Part shown: positions 8,138-15,620 of the stretch, piece by piece | Position numbering within the stretch: position 1 is the stretch's first letter | Layout: the number at the start of each line of letters is the position of its first letter | Origin: Elusimicrobiota bacterium | GTDB lineage: Bacteria > Elusimicrobiota > Elusimicrobia > UBA1565 > UBA9628 | DNA: 64,000 nt | NCBI GenBank assembly: GCA_016212795.1 | Contig: JACRDT010000025.1 | Coordinates: forward strand, 62,001 to 126,000 | Direction of reading: 5' to 3' | Position numbers and translations under genes: made by a program | The notes under the pieces: generated by a model | The model's database searches: none | The model's input: the letters and a program-made list of their open reading frames with translations, nothing else | What the model was told of the DNA's origin: nothing

Positions 8138-9670
8138 ATGAACTTGCTGATCGCGCTGCTGATCTCGTCGTGCCCGCTCCGGGCGCAGACGCCCCCGCCG
8201 GCCGACAAGCCGGAGAAAGCCTCCGAGGCCGAGGCGCGCCCCTCGGCGAAGCAGGCCCCCTCCGCCGAGCGCTCCGACGAGAGCCCGGCCCCGAAGGCCG
8301 AGAAGGCGCCTGACAGCGAGCCCAAGGCCTCCGCCCAGGCCGACAAGGAGAGCGCTCCCGCCAAGCCCCCGGAGAAGGCCCAGGACGAGACGCCCGCGCC
8401 GCCCAAGCCCGCCAAGGAGCCCTCCCCGAAGGCCGAGCCCGCCCCCGCCGCGCCGTCCCCGGGCGGCGCCTCGGCCGCTTCCTCCGAAGCGGGATTCCTC
8501 AAGGCCGCGCTCGAGGACAAGGACCTCGCCCCGGCGCCGGAAGCGGTCGAGGAAGCCATGGCGCTCGCGGCGCACAGCCCCGAGACCCCCCTCGGGAACC
8601 AGGCCCGCCTCCTGGCGGCCCAACTCCTCCAGAAGCGCGAGGAGCACGAAGCGGCCGCGGTGGCGTACCTCAGCTACCTCTACGAGTACGCCGACCCTGA
8701 TTCGGCCTCGAACTTCCAAGCCCGGCGGGCCTACCTCGAGCTGGTCGACAAGAAGCTCGCGCGCAAGATCAAGCAGGGCCTGACCGACCTCGCCAAGGTG
8801 TCCACCGCCGCGTCGAAGGCCGACCGGTTGGCCGCGATGCTGCGAGGGCTGGTCGACGCCGCCGGCGAGAAGCTCTACGAGCCGATCCTCGCCGAGTTCT
8901 CCAGGTTCAAGGCCCGGTTCCCGGCCTACAAGGAATCCGACAAGGTCCAGATGGCCCTGGCCGACCTCCATTCCAAGAACTCCAAGTACGAGGAGGCCCT
9001 GCACGCCTTCAAGAGGCTCATCGCGCTCCACCCGGAGAGCATGCAGCACCCGCAGGCCTTGTGGTCCGTGGCGGTGCTCTACGCGGACCACCTCAGGAAG
9101 TACGACAGCGCCGTCCAGTCGTTCCAGGAGCTGGTCAAACGCTATCCCAAGACGCCCATGGTCCTCCCCTCCCTGCAGAGGACGGCCGAACTGCTCGAGC
9201 AGAAGATCAAGGACTACCCCTCCGCGGCGGACGCCTACGAGAAGATCGCCCGCCTCTACCCCAAGACCGACGGGGCCCTCAAGGCCCTGCAGAGCTCGGC
9301 CGTGCTCCAGCGCGACAGGCTCAAGAATCCCGCGGAGGCGATCGCGACCTACAAGAGGCTGGCCGAGGAGTTCGGCCCCCCCGCGGCCGTGGAGGCCCTC
9401 CAGGAGGCCGCGAAGGTCGCCGGCAAGAGCATCAAGGACTTCAATCTCGAGGCCGAGCTCAGGAAGCTCATCGCCAGCCGCTTCCCGGACGCCGCCCAGG
9501 CGCCGGAGGAGCTCTTCATCGTCGGGGAGCTCTACGAGGACAGCCTGAAGGACGACGGGAAGGCCAAAGAGGCCTTCGAGCGCCTGGCCTCCAAGTACCC
9601 GGCCCACAAGCTCGCCAAGAAGGCCTCGGACCGCGTCGCGAAGATCGAGAAGCGCGCCCCGCGGCAGTAG
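8138..9670 (+). CDS. Secreted TPR-repeat protein
   Basis: The start at ATG 8138 is chosen because AGGAGG lies 5 bases upstream and the product then opens with a signal peptide, MNLLIALLISSCPLRAQ. An earlier in-frame ATG (8081) overlaps the recR stop and would add 19 residues. After the signal come about 95 residues of Pro/Ala/Lys/Glu-rich linker. A run of TPR-like helical pairs spans about residues 125-505 (for example EEALHAFKRLIALHPESMQHPQ split over two helices, and YDSAVQSFQELVKRYPKTP). It is probably periplasmic and a protein-binding scaffold, like BamD/YbgF-type proteins, but no specific family can be named. It is the last gene of the doxX-dnaX-recR operon. Confidence 0.85.
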   Translation: MNLLIALLISSCPLRAQTPPPADKPEKASEAEARPSAKQAPSAERSDESPAPKAEKAPDSEPKASAQADKESAPAKPPEKAQDETPAPPKPAKEPSPKAEPAPAAPSPGGASAASSEAGFLKAALEDKDLAPAPEAVEEAMALAAHSPETPLGNQARLLAAQLLQKREEHEAAAVAYLSYLYEYADPDSASNFQARRAYLELVDKKLARKIKQGLTDLAKVSTAASKADRLAAMLRGLVDAAGEKLYEPILAEFSRFKARFPAYKESDKVQMALADLHSKNSKYEEALHAFKRLIALHPESMQHPQALWSVAVLYADHLRKYDSAVQSFQELVKRYPKTPMVLPSLQRTAELLEQKIKDYPSAADAYEKIARLYPKTDGALKALQSSAVLQRDRLKNPAEAIATYKRLAEEFGPPAAVEALQEAAKVAGKSIKDFNLEAELRKLIASRFPDAAQAPEELFIVGELYEDSLKDDGKAKEAFERLASKYPAHKLAKKASDRVAKIEKRAPRQ

Positions 9671-9766
9671 GCCTTTAGGCCCTCCGGCGGACCCGCCTCA
9701 AGGCCCTGGCGCCCGCGAGCGCCGGGGCCTATACTTTGGGCAGCCGCACGGAGGAAAAACCAAGCC

Positions 9767-9901
9767 ATGATCTTCACCTACCTGGCGAACTTCCCTGGAG
9801 AACAGATGAGCCTGCTTGCGATGTTCCTGATGGCCGCCACCGTCGGGCCCATCCTCGCGATCTCGTACAAGGCCATCGGAAGCAGCAGCGAGTTCGACTG
9901 A
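9767..9901 (+). CDS. 44-residue predicted single-pass membrane protein
   Basis: A small frame begins at ATG 9767 with GGAGG 12 bases upstream and ends at TGA 9901. The product starts MIFTYLANFPGEQMSLLAMF. A hydrophobic helix follows at about residues 14-35 (MSLLAMFLMAATVGPILAI), and it ends in a polar tail YKAIGSSSEFD. The helix-plus-tail form, the ribosome-binding site and the TATACT box at 9730-9735 argue that it is real, but it is short and I recognise no homologue. It stands alone between the recR operon and the VIT/vWA gene. The remaining spaces 9671-9766 and 9902-10037 hold no other gene that I can see. Confidence 0.5.
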   Translation: MIFTYLANFPGEQMSLLAMFLMAATVGPILAISYKAIGSSSEFD

Positions 9902-10037
9902 CCGCCCGCCTCCCTCGATTAGACGGGGCCGCTTCTTGTATCATTGGGGATAGCCCGCTCCTGACCGGCGGAACGCCGCTCCCTGACCCGGTGTCAGACG
10001 GAGCGCCGTCAGCGGGAAGCGCCCTTAGGGAGGTCCC

Positions 10038-13000
10038 ATGAGCCGCAACAATCTTCGCAGCCAAGCCGTGGCGCTGATCCAGGCCGTCGCGCTCCTCTCG
10101 GGCGGGTTCCCCGCCGCACGGGCCCAGGCACAGCCGGCCTCCGGGGCCGGCCCCGCGCCCTTCCGGTTCGACCGGCCGGGCCCGATCGAGGCGCCGAAAG
10201 CCGAGATGCCGCTGAGCCTCACGGCGTCGGACGGGACGGGGCTCAAGCTCTCCCGCCTCGCGGCCCGCGCCGTGGTCGAGGGGCCGGCCGCTTTCACGGA
10301 GCTGCAGCTCGCCTTCGAGAACCCCGAGGACCGGGTCATCGAGGGGCAGTTCCGCATCGCCCTGCCCCAAGGCGCCTCCGTCAGCCGCTTCGCCATGAAG
10401 ACCGACCACGGCTGGCAGGAGGGCGAGGTCGTGGACCGCGGCAAGGCGCGCGCGGTCTACGAGGACTTCCTCCATCGCCGGCAGGACCCGGCCCTCCTCG
10501 AGGCCGCTGCGGGCAACGAGTTCTCGGCCAGGGTCTTCCCCATACCCCCGAAAGGCCTCAAGGAGCTCATCATCTCCTACTCCCAGGAGCTCTCCAGGGC
10601 GGACGCCGGCTACACCCTCTCCCTCAAGGGCCTTCCCGAGGTCGGCGAGCTCGACGTCGCGGTTTCGGCGGACGGCAAGGCTCTGCCAGGGCTGCGCCGC
10701 ACCCACTACGTCCCCGCCTCCGATTTCGAGGCCTCCCTGCCCAAGGCCGGCCCGGCCAGCGGGCTGCGCAACAAGGACCTGGCCGTGGTCCGGGTGAGGC
10801 CGCTGCTGCGGGCCCAGCCAGAGAGCGTGCCCTCGCTGCTGGTGCTGTTCGACACCAGCGCCTCGCGCATCCTCGGGTTCGACGCGCAGGTCAAGCTCCT
10901 GGGCAGGCTCATCGAAGGCCTGGCCAAGGGCTCGGGCGCGGCCACGCCCGTCACCGTGGCCGGCTTCGACCAGACGGTGCGGCTGGTCTACGAGGGCGAG
11001 GCCGGGGGCTTCGGGGATTCGGCGCTCGCCCTCCTGCGCAAGCCGCGGGCCCTGGGAGCCTCCAACCTCATGGGAGCCCTCCGCTGGGCCGAAGGACAGC
11101 TCAAGAAGCGGCCGGCCAAGCGCCTCCTGCTCATCACGGATGGGGTGGCCACGCAGGACGCCACCGAGGCCGACGAACTTCGGGCCGCGGTGAAGAAGCT
11201 CAAAGCCGTCGGGGCCGAGCGCCTGGACGCCGTGGCCGTGGGAGGCATCCGGGACGAGGACCTCCTCAAGAGGCTGGTCACGGCCGGCCTGCCGCGCGAC
11301 GGCGCCGTGGCGGACGGGAGCCAGCCCGTCGAGTCGATCGGCGCCAAGCTCACCGAAGCGACCTCCTCGGGGCTCGAGGTGGACGTCGAAGGCGCGTCGT
11401 GGGTGTGGCCCAAGGTCATCGACGGGCTGCAGGCCAAGGACGACGTCTTCGTCTTCGCCGAACTCCCCGAGTCGCAGCCCCTGCGCCTGACGGTCGGCCG
11501 CAGGGCCGTGAACGTCCCCCCGGGGAGCCTGGCGTCGGCGGAGCGGCCGCTGGTGGAGCGGGCCTGGGCCAAGGCCAAGATCGCCAGCCTCCTGCTTAAG
11601 CGCGAGTCGGCCGACGGACGGGAGGCCAAGGCCAAGGTCCAAGCCGAGATCGTGGACCTCTCGGTGCGCCACCGGATCATCACGCCGTTCACCTCGCTGC
11701 TGGTGCTGGAGACGCTCGAGGACTACGCCCGCTACGGCATCGACCGCGCATCGTTGGCAAACATCCTCACCGTCCAGGACCACGCGGTCCGGGTCGTGCA
11801 CAGGACCGCCGAAAGCGTGGCCCTGCCCGCCCAGCCGGCGCGCCCCCCGGCCGTCGCCAAGAAATCCAAGAGCATCGCCGCCGTCCGCGGCGGGTCGGCG
11901 GCCAACATCCTCAGCGGGGCCGCCCCTCCGCAGGCCGCTCCCCAGGCGGCGAACGTGGCCGCCTTCGAGCCCGGCGCCGCCGCGCCGGCGGCCGGCGACA
12001 TGGACCAAGCCCTGATGGCTCCCGCCGAAGCCCCGCCCATGAGAGCCTCGGGGGCCTCGATGGACTCCTTCGGCAGCGGCGGCATCGGGGGAGGCGGCGC
12101 GATGGGAGCGGTCATGCCGATGCTCGCCGCGCCCTCGCCCGTAGCGGAAGCGCCCATGCTCGAGCGCGCCATGGAGATCCGCGCCCGCGAGATGGAGCGC
12201 GCCGACCGGGCGCAGGCCCGGGCACGGGCGCCCAGCCCCCACCCCGCCCCGCCGCCGGTGGCGGGTTCCCCGGGGAGCCCCGCGGCCGCCATGTCCCAGC
12301 GGCCCCAGCAGGGCCCGCTCCCCTACACGGGGAAGTTCAAGGAGGTCATGGACCTCATCAAGGCCGGCAAGGCGGACAAAGCCGTCATCGCCGCCCGCGC
12401 CTGGCTCGACGAGTCGCCGGGCGACGTCATGGCGATCGTGGCGCTGGGCGAGGCCTTCGAAGCCGCCAAGGACTGGACCGGCGCGGCCCGGGCCTACGGC
12501 TCCATCATCGACCTCTACCCGAGCCGCGCCGACCTGCGCCGCTACGCCGGGGAACGCCTCGAGCGCCTGCCCTCGCCCGGCGTCGCTGGCGAGGGCGTGC
12601 CGCTTCGATCAGAGCGGGAAAGCGGCCTGCCCTCGCCCGGCGTCGCTGGCGAGGGCGTGCCGCTTCGAGCAGGACGGGAAGGCGGCCTGCCCGACGCGCT
12701 GGGCCTCGCGGCGGACACCTACGAGAAAGCCGTCGAGAACCGGCCGGACCACCCGTCGAGCCACCGGCTCTACGCCTTCGCCCTGCTCAAGAAAGGCCGC
12801 CACCGGCAGGCCTTCGAGGCCATGGCGCGCGGCAAGTCGCAACAATACCCGGCGGGCAGGTTCAACGGGGTCGAGCGCATCCTGGCCGAGGACCTCGGGC
12901 TCATCGCCGCGGCCTGGATCAAGGCCGAGCCGGGCAGGAAGGCGGACATCCTCCAGCGCCTGGCCGCGGCCGGCGGGACGCCGGAGAACGCTCCGTCGGT

Positions 13001-13355
13001 GCGGTTCGTGCTCAACTGGGAGACGGACGCCAACGACGTGGACTTCCACATCTACGACGGCAAGGGCGGGCACGCCTTCTACAGCTCCAAGGCCCTGCCG
13101 TCCGGCGGCGAGCTCTACGCGGACGTGACCACGGGCTACGGCCCGGAGTGCTTCACCATCCGCAAGGCCCGCGCCGACAGGGCGTTCCCCTACACGCTCC
13201 AAGCCCACTACTACTCCCGCGGGCCCATGGGCTACGGCATGGGGAAGCTCGAGATCGTCGAGCATGACGGCCTCGGCGGCCTGTCATTCCAGGAGAGGCC
13301 CTTCGTGGTCATGGTGGACCAGGCCTTCCTGGACCTCGGCCAGTTGAAGAAGTAG
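10038..13355 (+). CDS. Large secreted VIT/von Willebrand A protein with TPR region and C-terminal YfaP-like domain
   Basis: The product has 1105 residues from ATG 10038, with GGGAGG 4 bases upstream. A signal peptide ends near ARAQAQ. Residues about 45-180 form a VIT domain (for example DRGKARAVYEDFLHRR). Residues 260-440 form a vWA domain whose MIDAS starts LFDTSASR (DxSxS), with ITDGVAT later. Residues 560-750 are Ala/Pro/Gly-rich spacer. TPR-like helices lie at 770-840 and 890-970, split by two 60-bp tandem repeats (843-882). The end (985-1105) has NWETDANDVDFHIYDGKGG, a beta domain like those of YfaP/DUF2135 proteins. Such proteins are cell-surface or periplasmic; function is unknown. The gene converges tail to tail with the next one, with no base between the stops. 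Confidence 0.85.
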   Translation: MSRNNLRSQAVALIQAVALLSGGFPAARAQAQPASGAGPAPFRFDRPGPIEAPKAEMPLSLTASDGTGLKLSRLAARAVVEGPAAFTELQLAFENPEDRVIEGQFRIALPQGASVSRFAMKTDHGWQEGEVVDRGKARAVYEDFLHRRQDPALLEAAAGNEFSARVFPIPPKGLKELIISYSQELSRADAGYTLSLKGLPEVGELDVAVSADGKALPGLRRTHYVPASDFEASLPKAGPASGLRNKDLAVVRVRPLLRAQPESVPSLLVLFDTSASRILGFDAQVKLLGRLIEGLAKGSGAATPVTVAGFDQTVRLVYEGEAGGFGDSALALLRKPRALGASNLMGALRWAEGQLKKRPAKRLLLITDGVATQDATEADELRAAVKKLKAVGAERLDAVAVGGIRDEDLLKRLVTAGLPRDGAVADGSQPVESIGAKLTEATSSGLEVDVEGASWVWPKVIDGLQAKDDVFVFAELPESQPLRLTVGRRAVNVPPGSLASAERPLVERAWAKAKIASLLLKRESADGREAKAKVQAEIVDLSVRHRIITPFTSLLVLETLEDYARYGIDRASLANILTVQDHAVRVVHRTAESVALPAQPARPPAVAKKSKSIAAVRGGSAANILSGAAPPQAAPQAANVAAFEPGAAAPAAGDMDQALMAPAEAPPMRASGASMDSFGSGGIGGGGAMGAVMPMLAAPSPVAEAPMLERAMEIRAREMERADRAQARARAPSPHPAPPPVAGSPGSPAAAMSQRPQQGPLPYTGKFKEVMDLIKAGKADKAVIAARAWLDESPGDVMAIVALGEAFEAAKDWTGAARAYGSIIDLYPSRADLRRYAGERLERLPSPGVAGEGVPLRSERESGLPSPGVAGEGVPLRAGREGGLPDALGLAADTYEKAVENRPDHPSSHRLYAFALLKKGRHRQAFEAMARGKSQQYPAGRFNGVERILAEDLGLIAAAWIKAEPGRKADILQRLAAAGGTPENAPSVRFVLNWETDANDVDFHIYDGKGGHAFYSSKALPSGGELYADVTTGYGPECFTIRKARADRAFPYTLQAHYYSRGPMGYGMGKLEIVEHDGLGGLSFQERPFVVMVDQAFLDLGQLKK
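12566..12685 (+). repeat. Two tandem 60-bp repeats, each with a hairpin, inside the VIT/vWA gene
   Basis: Units 12566-12625 and 12626-12685 differ at only a few bases. Each contains GCCCTCGCC and its complement GGCGAGGGC around a 10-base loop, and each is translated as LPSPGVAGEGVPLR plus a short tail. They interrupt the TPR region in frame. Confidence 0.85.
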
Positions 13356-14207
13356 CTACTCGGGCTCGGCGGGAAGTCCGCCCGGGGACTCGGCGGGGAC
13401 GCCGCCCGGGTTGAGGCAGTCCCCGTCGGTCCGGAACACCTCGCGGAAGGCCTCGGCTTCGCTCAGGCCGTCCCGGTCCTGGACCCTGTGGTAGAGGACG
13501 CGGCAGGCCTGGGGACAGCACGATGCCACGGGGTTCTTCTCGCAGGGCTCGAGCCTCTCGACGCACGGCGAGTAGCCGGCCCCGCTGTCCAGGCATCTCT
13601 GCAGGAACCCGATGCAGGCGGTGATGTCCACCTTCCGGGACTTGCCCGGCCTCTTCGCGGCCGGGGCCCGGGGATCGGAAGCCTGGCGGATCTGCCGGCA
13701 GGCTTTCTCGAGCTTGAGCTCGCAGGCCCGGCCGTAGTCCTCCTTGGCGTGCCCCGCGTCCCCCATGGACTCGTAGGCCCGCGCCCGTTCGTGGTAGGCC
13801 TCCTTGAAGTCGGGATCGACGGAGACGGCCTCGGTGAAGTCGGCGATGGCCTGGGACTCCTTGCGGGCGGAGTAATAGACCATGCCCCGGCGGTACAGGA
13901 GCCCCTTGTCCTGCCCCACGAGGCCGATGGCCTCGGTGAGGTCCTTGATGGACATGGCCCATTGCCCGCGCTTGGCGTGGATCGAGGCCTTGCCGCTCAG
14001 GGCTCGCGACTTGGCCCGCGCCCCGTCGCCCCTCTTCCAGAAGCGCAGAGCGTTCGCGTAGCACTCGAGCGCCCGCGCCTGGTTGCCGCCGCGCTCGGAT
14101 TTGCCAGCCTTATCCATCCAGGCTGAGAAGGTGTCGGCGGTATCGGCGCAGAGGCCGCCGCCCGCCGCGAGGATGAGGACCGCCAAACAGCTCGATAGGA
14201 TGGACAT
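13356..14207 (-). CDS. Secreted TPR protein with cysteine-rich C-terminal region
   Basis: From ATG 14207 the product has 283 residues. It opens with a signal peptide, MSILSSCLAVLILAAGGGLC, whose end (AGGGLCADT) could be a lipobox, so it may be a lipoprotein. Three to four TPR units follow (for example QAIADFTEAVSVDPDFKEAY at about residues 130-150). From about residue 195 the sequence is rich in cysteine (CIGFLQRCLDSG, CVERLEPCEKN, CCPQACRVLYH), suggesting disulfides. A GTG at 14225 could start it six codons earlier, but GAGG sits six bases before the ATG. The role is unknown. The gap 14208-14319 shows nothing else. Confidence 0.75.
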   Translation of the reverse strand: MSILSSCLAVLILAAGGGLCADTADTFSAWMDKAGKSERGGNQARALECYANALRFWKRGDGARAKSRALSGKASIHAKRGQWAMSIKDLTEAIGLVGQDKGLLYRRGMVYYSARKESQAIADFTEAVSVDPDFKEAYHERARAYESMGDAGHAKEDYGRACELKLEKACRQIRQASDPRAPAAKRPGKSRKVDITACIGFLQRCLDSGAGYSPCVERLEPCEKNPVASCCPQACRVLYHRVQDRDGLSEAEAFREVFRTDGDCLNPGGVPAESPGGLPAEPE

Positions 14208-14319
14208 TCGTCGCCTCGATGTCACTTGGAATCCTTGCCGGCACCGAAGTCGGGCCCGACGCTGATATTATGGCATAACTCGGCGACCGGTCTCACCAGG
14301 CTATCCCGAATTCCCCGGG

Positions 14320-14997
14320 CTAATGGCGGCACTTGGGCGTGCCGCCCACGCCGAAGAAGGAGGTCCCCCGGGGCTTGAGGCCCTCCCGGTGCTGGACGAG
14401 CAGCGCCTCCAGGGGGTCCTCTTCCTTCAGGAGGAACCGGAGCCGGAACTCGCCGCGCTTGCCCTTCACCGGCACCTCCGCCATCACGAGGCTGAATTCG
14501 GTGCGCAGTTCGCAGAGGCTGCACTCGGTCTCCTTCATGGCCCAGTCGACCTCCTCCTCCGGGATTTCCTCGAAGCCCATCCCCTTGAGCAGCCGAAAGC
14601 CCTTCTCGGCCATCCTCTCGGGCTCGCCGCAATCCTTGGCGGCGTCCTGGGAAGGCGGCCGCTGGGAGGGCCTCGCTTTCGCCTCGGAGAGCCTCTTGAG
14701 GGCCAGGAGGTCGATCCTCTTGACTTGGTAGGGGACCAGGAGCCTCGGAGGCAGGGCCGCCGTGTCGACGGACAGGAAGTAGGGCACCGATTCGGCCGGA
14801 AGTTCGGCGATCGGCACCTTCAGGAACAGCTCGACGAGCCTGGCCGTCTCCGGGTCGGGCTTGCGGGAGCGGGACTTGGCCTCCCCGGACGTCCAGCAGA
14901 AGAGCACGAGCGCGGCCGCCAGCAGCGCAGCGGCCGCCGCGCCCCCTCCGGCGGTCCGCCCGTCAGCCGGGCTCGATGGCAGACAGGGCCTTCTCAT
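14320..14997 (-). CDS. Hypothetical membrane-anchored or secreted protein
   Basis: This 225-residue frame has an N-terminal hydrophobic segment after a long polar start (AAAAALLAAALVLFCWTSGEA, read in two parts), so it is either a signal anchor or a lipoprotein-like export signal. The body is mixed alpha/beta, with a pair of cysteines in ETECSLCELRTEF and a C-terminal VGGTPKCRH. No catalytic motif or family was recognised. Its start overlaps the end of the macrodomain gene by 35 bases on the same strand, and good coding character (Lys/Glu-rich, GC-rich third positions) favours a real gene. It is probably the last gene in the unit that begins with the giant SecA-like protein. Confidence 0.6.
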   Translation of the reverse strand: MRRPCLPSSPADGRTAGGGAAAAALLAAALVLFCWTSGEAKSRSRKPDPETARLVELFLKVPIAELPAESVPYFLSVDTAALPPRLLVPYQVKRIDLLALKRLSEAKARPSQRPPSQDAAKDCGEPERMAEKGFRLLKGMGFEEIPEEEVDWAMKETECSLCELRTEFSLVMAEVPVKGKRGEFRLRFLLKEEDPLEALLVQHREGLKPRGTSFFGVGGTPKCRH

Positions 14998-15514
14998 ATG
15001 CCTTGAACGTCCCCTCGTCGAAGAGGACGAAGACCACCTCCCGGATGGTCCCCCCCCGCGCCTTCAAGAACCCCGCGACCGCGGCCAGCGCCACGCCCGC
15101 GGCGCGGGCTGCCGGGTAGCCGTAGGCGCCGGTGCTGATGGAGGGGAAGCTCACCGTGGCCGCGCCCGAGCCTGCGGCGAGCTCGAGGCTCTTCTGGTAG
15201 GCCGCTTCGAGGTCGAGGGCCTCCTGGAACCCGCCCCCCCGCCAGACGGGCCCCACGGCGTGCACGACGAAGCGCGCCGGCAGGCTCCCCGCCCCGGTGA
15301 TGACCGCTCCACCCGTGGGACAACCGTGCTTGGGGCGGATGCGGTTGAGCTCCAGCATGATCTCGGGGCCCCCGGCGCGATGGATCGCCCCGTCGACGCC
15401 CCCCCCGCCGATGAGCTCGCTGTTGGCGGCGTTGACGATCACGTCCACGGGCACCCTGGTGATGTCGCCCTGGACGAGCCTGATCCTGGCGCCCCCCACG
15501 CTGATCTCCGTCAT
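14963..15514 (-). CDS. Macrodomain protein (ADP-ribose/O-acetyl-ADP-ribose hydrolase type)
   Basis: The start ATG 15514 is set by AAAGGAGGTCGTC directly upstream, giving 183 residues, the usual size for stand-alone YmdB/MacroD proteins. The fold markers are VQGDITRVPVDVIVNAANSE, then GGGGVDGAIHRAGG (the ADP-ribose loop with the Asn-Ala-Ala-Asn and Gly-rich segments) and SISTGAYGYPAARAA near residue 125. Proteins of this class bind ADP-ribose and often remove it from protein carboxylates or cleave O-acetyl-ADP-ribose in the cytoplasm. An in-frame extension upstream is non-coding repeat and was not used. The gene follows the O-antigen-ligase-like gene by 62 bases; no functional tie is obvious. 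Confidence 0.92.
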   Translation of the reverse strand: MTEISVGGARIRLVQGDITRVPVDVIVNAANSELIGGGGVDGAIHRAGGPEIMLELNRIRPKHGCPTGGAVITGAGSLPARFVVHAVGPVWRGGGFQEALDLEAAYQKSLELAAGSGAATVSFPSISTGAYGYPAARAAGVALAAVAGFLKARGGTIREVVFVLFDEGTFKAYEKALSAIEPG

Positions 15515-15550
15515 GACGACCTCCTTTGAGCCCCCGGCGAAGCGCCCCCG

Positions 15551-15620
15551 GCGCCCCGGCCGGCCAACACCCTTCCTTAGGGCGGCCGGGACGCTCGGCC
15601 TCCGGCCTCGACCGCGCCCC
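15551..15620 (-). repeat. 63-bp dispersed repeat that provides the end of the O-antigen-ligase-like gene
   Basis: The element reads GGGCGCGGTCGAGGCCGGAG and onward on the minus strand, matching the copies in nagZ and the FtsH-like gene. It encodes the last residues GAVEAGGRASRPP, and the stop codon at 15577 lies within it, so insertion appears to have replaced the original gene end. Confidence 0.8.
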
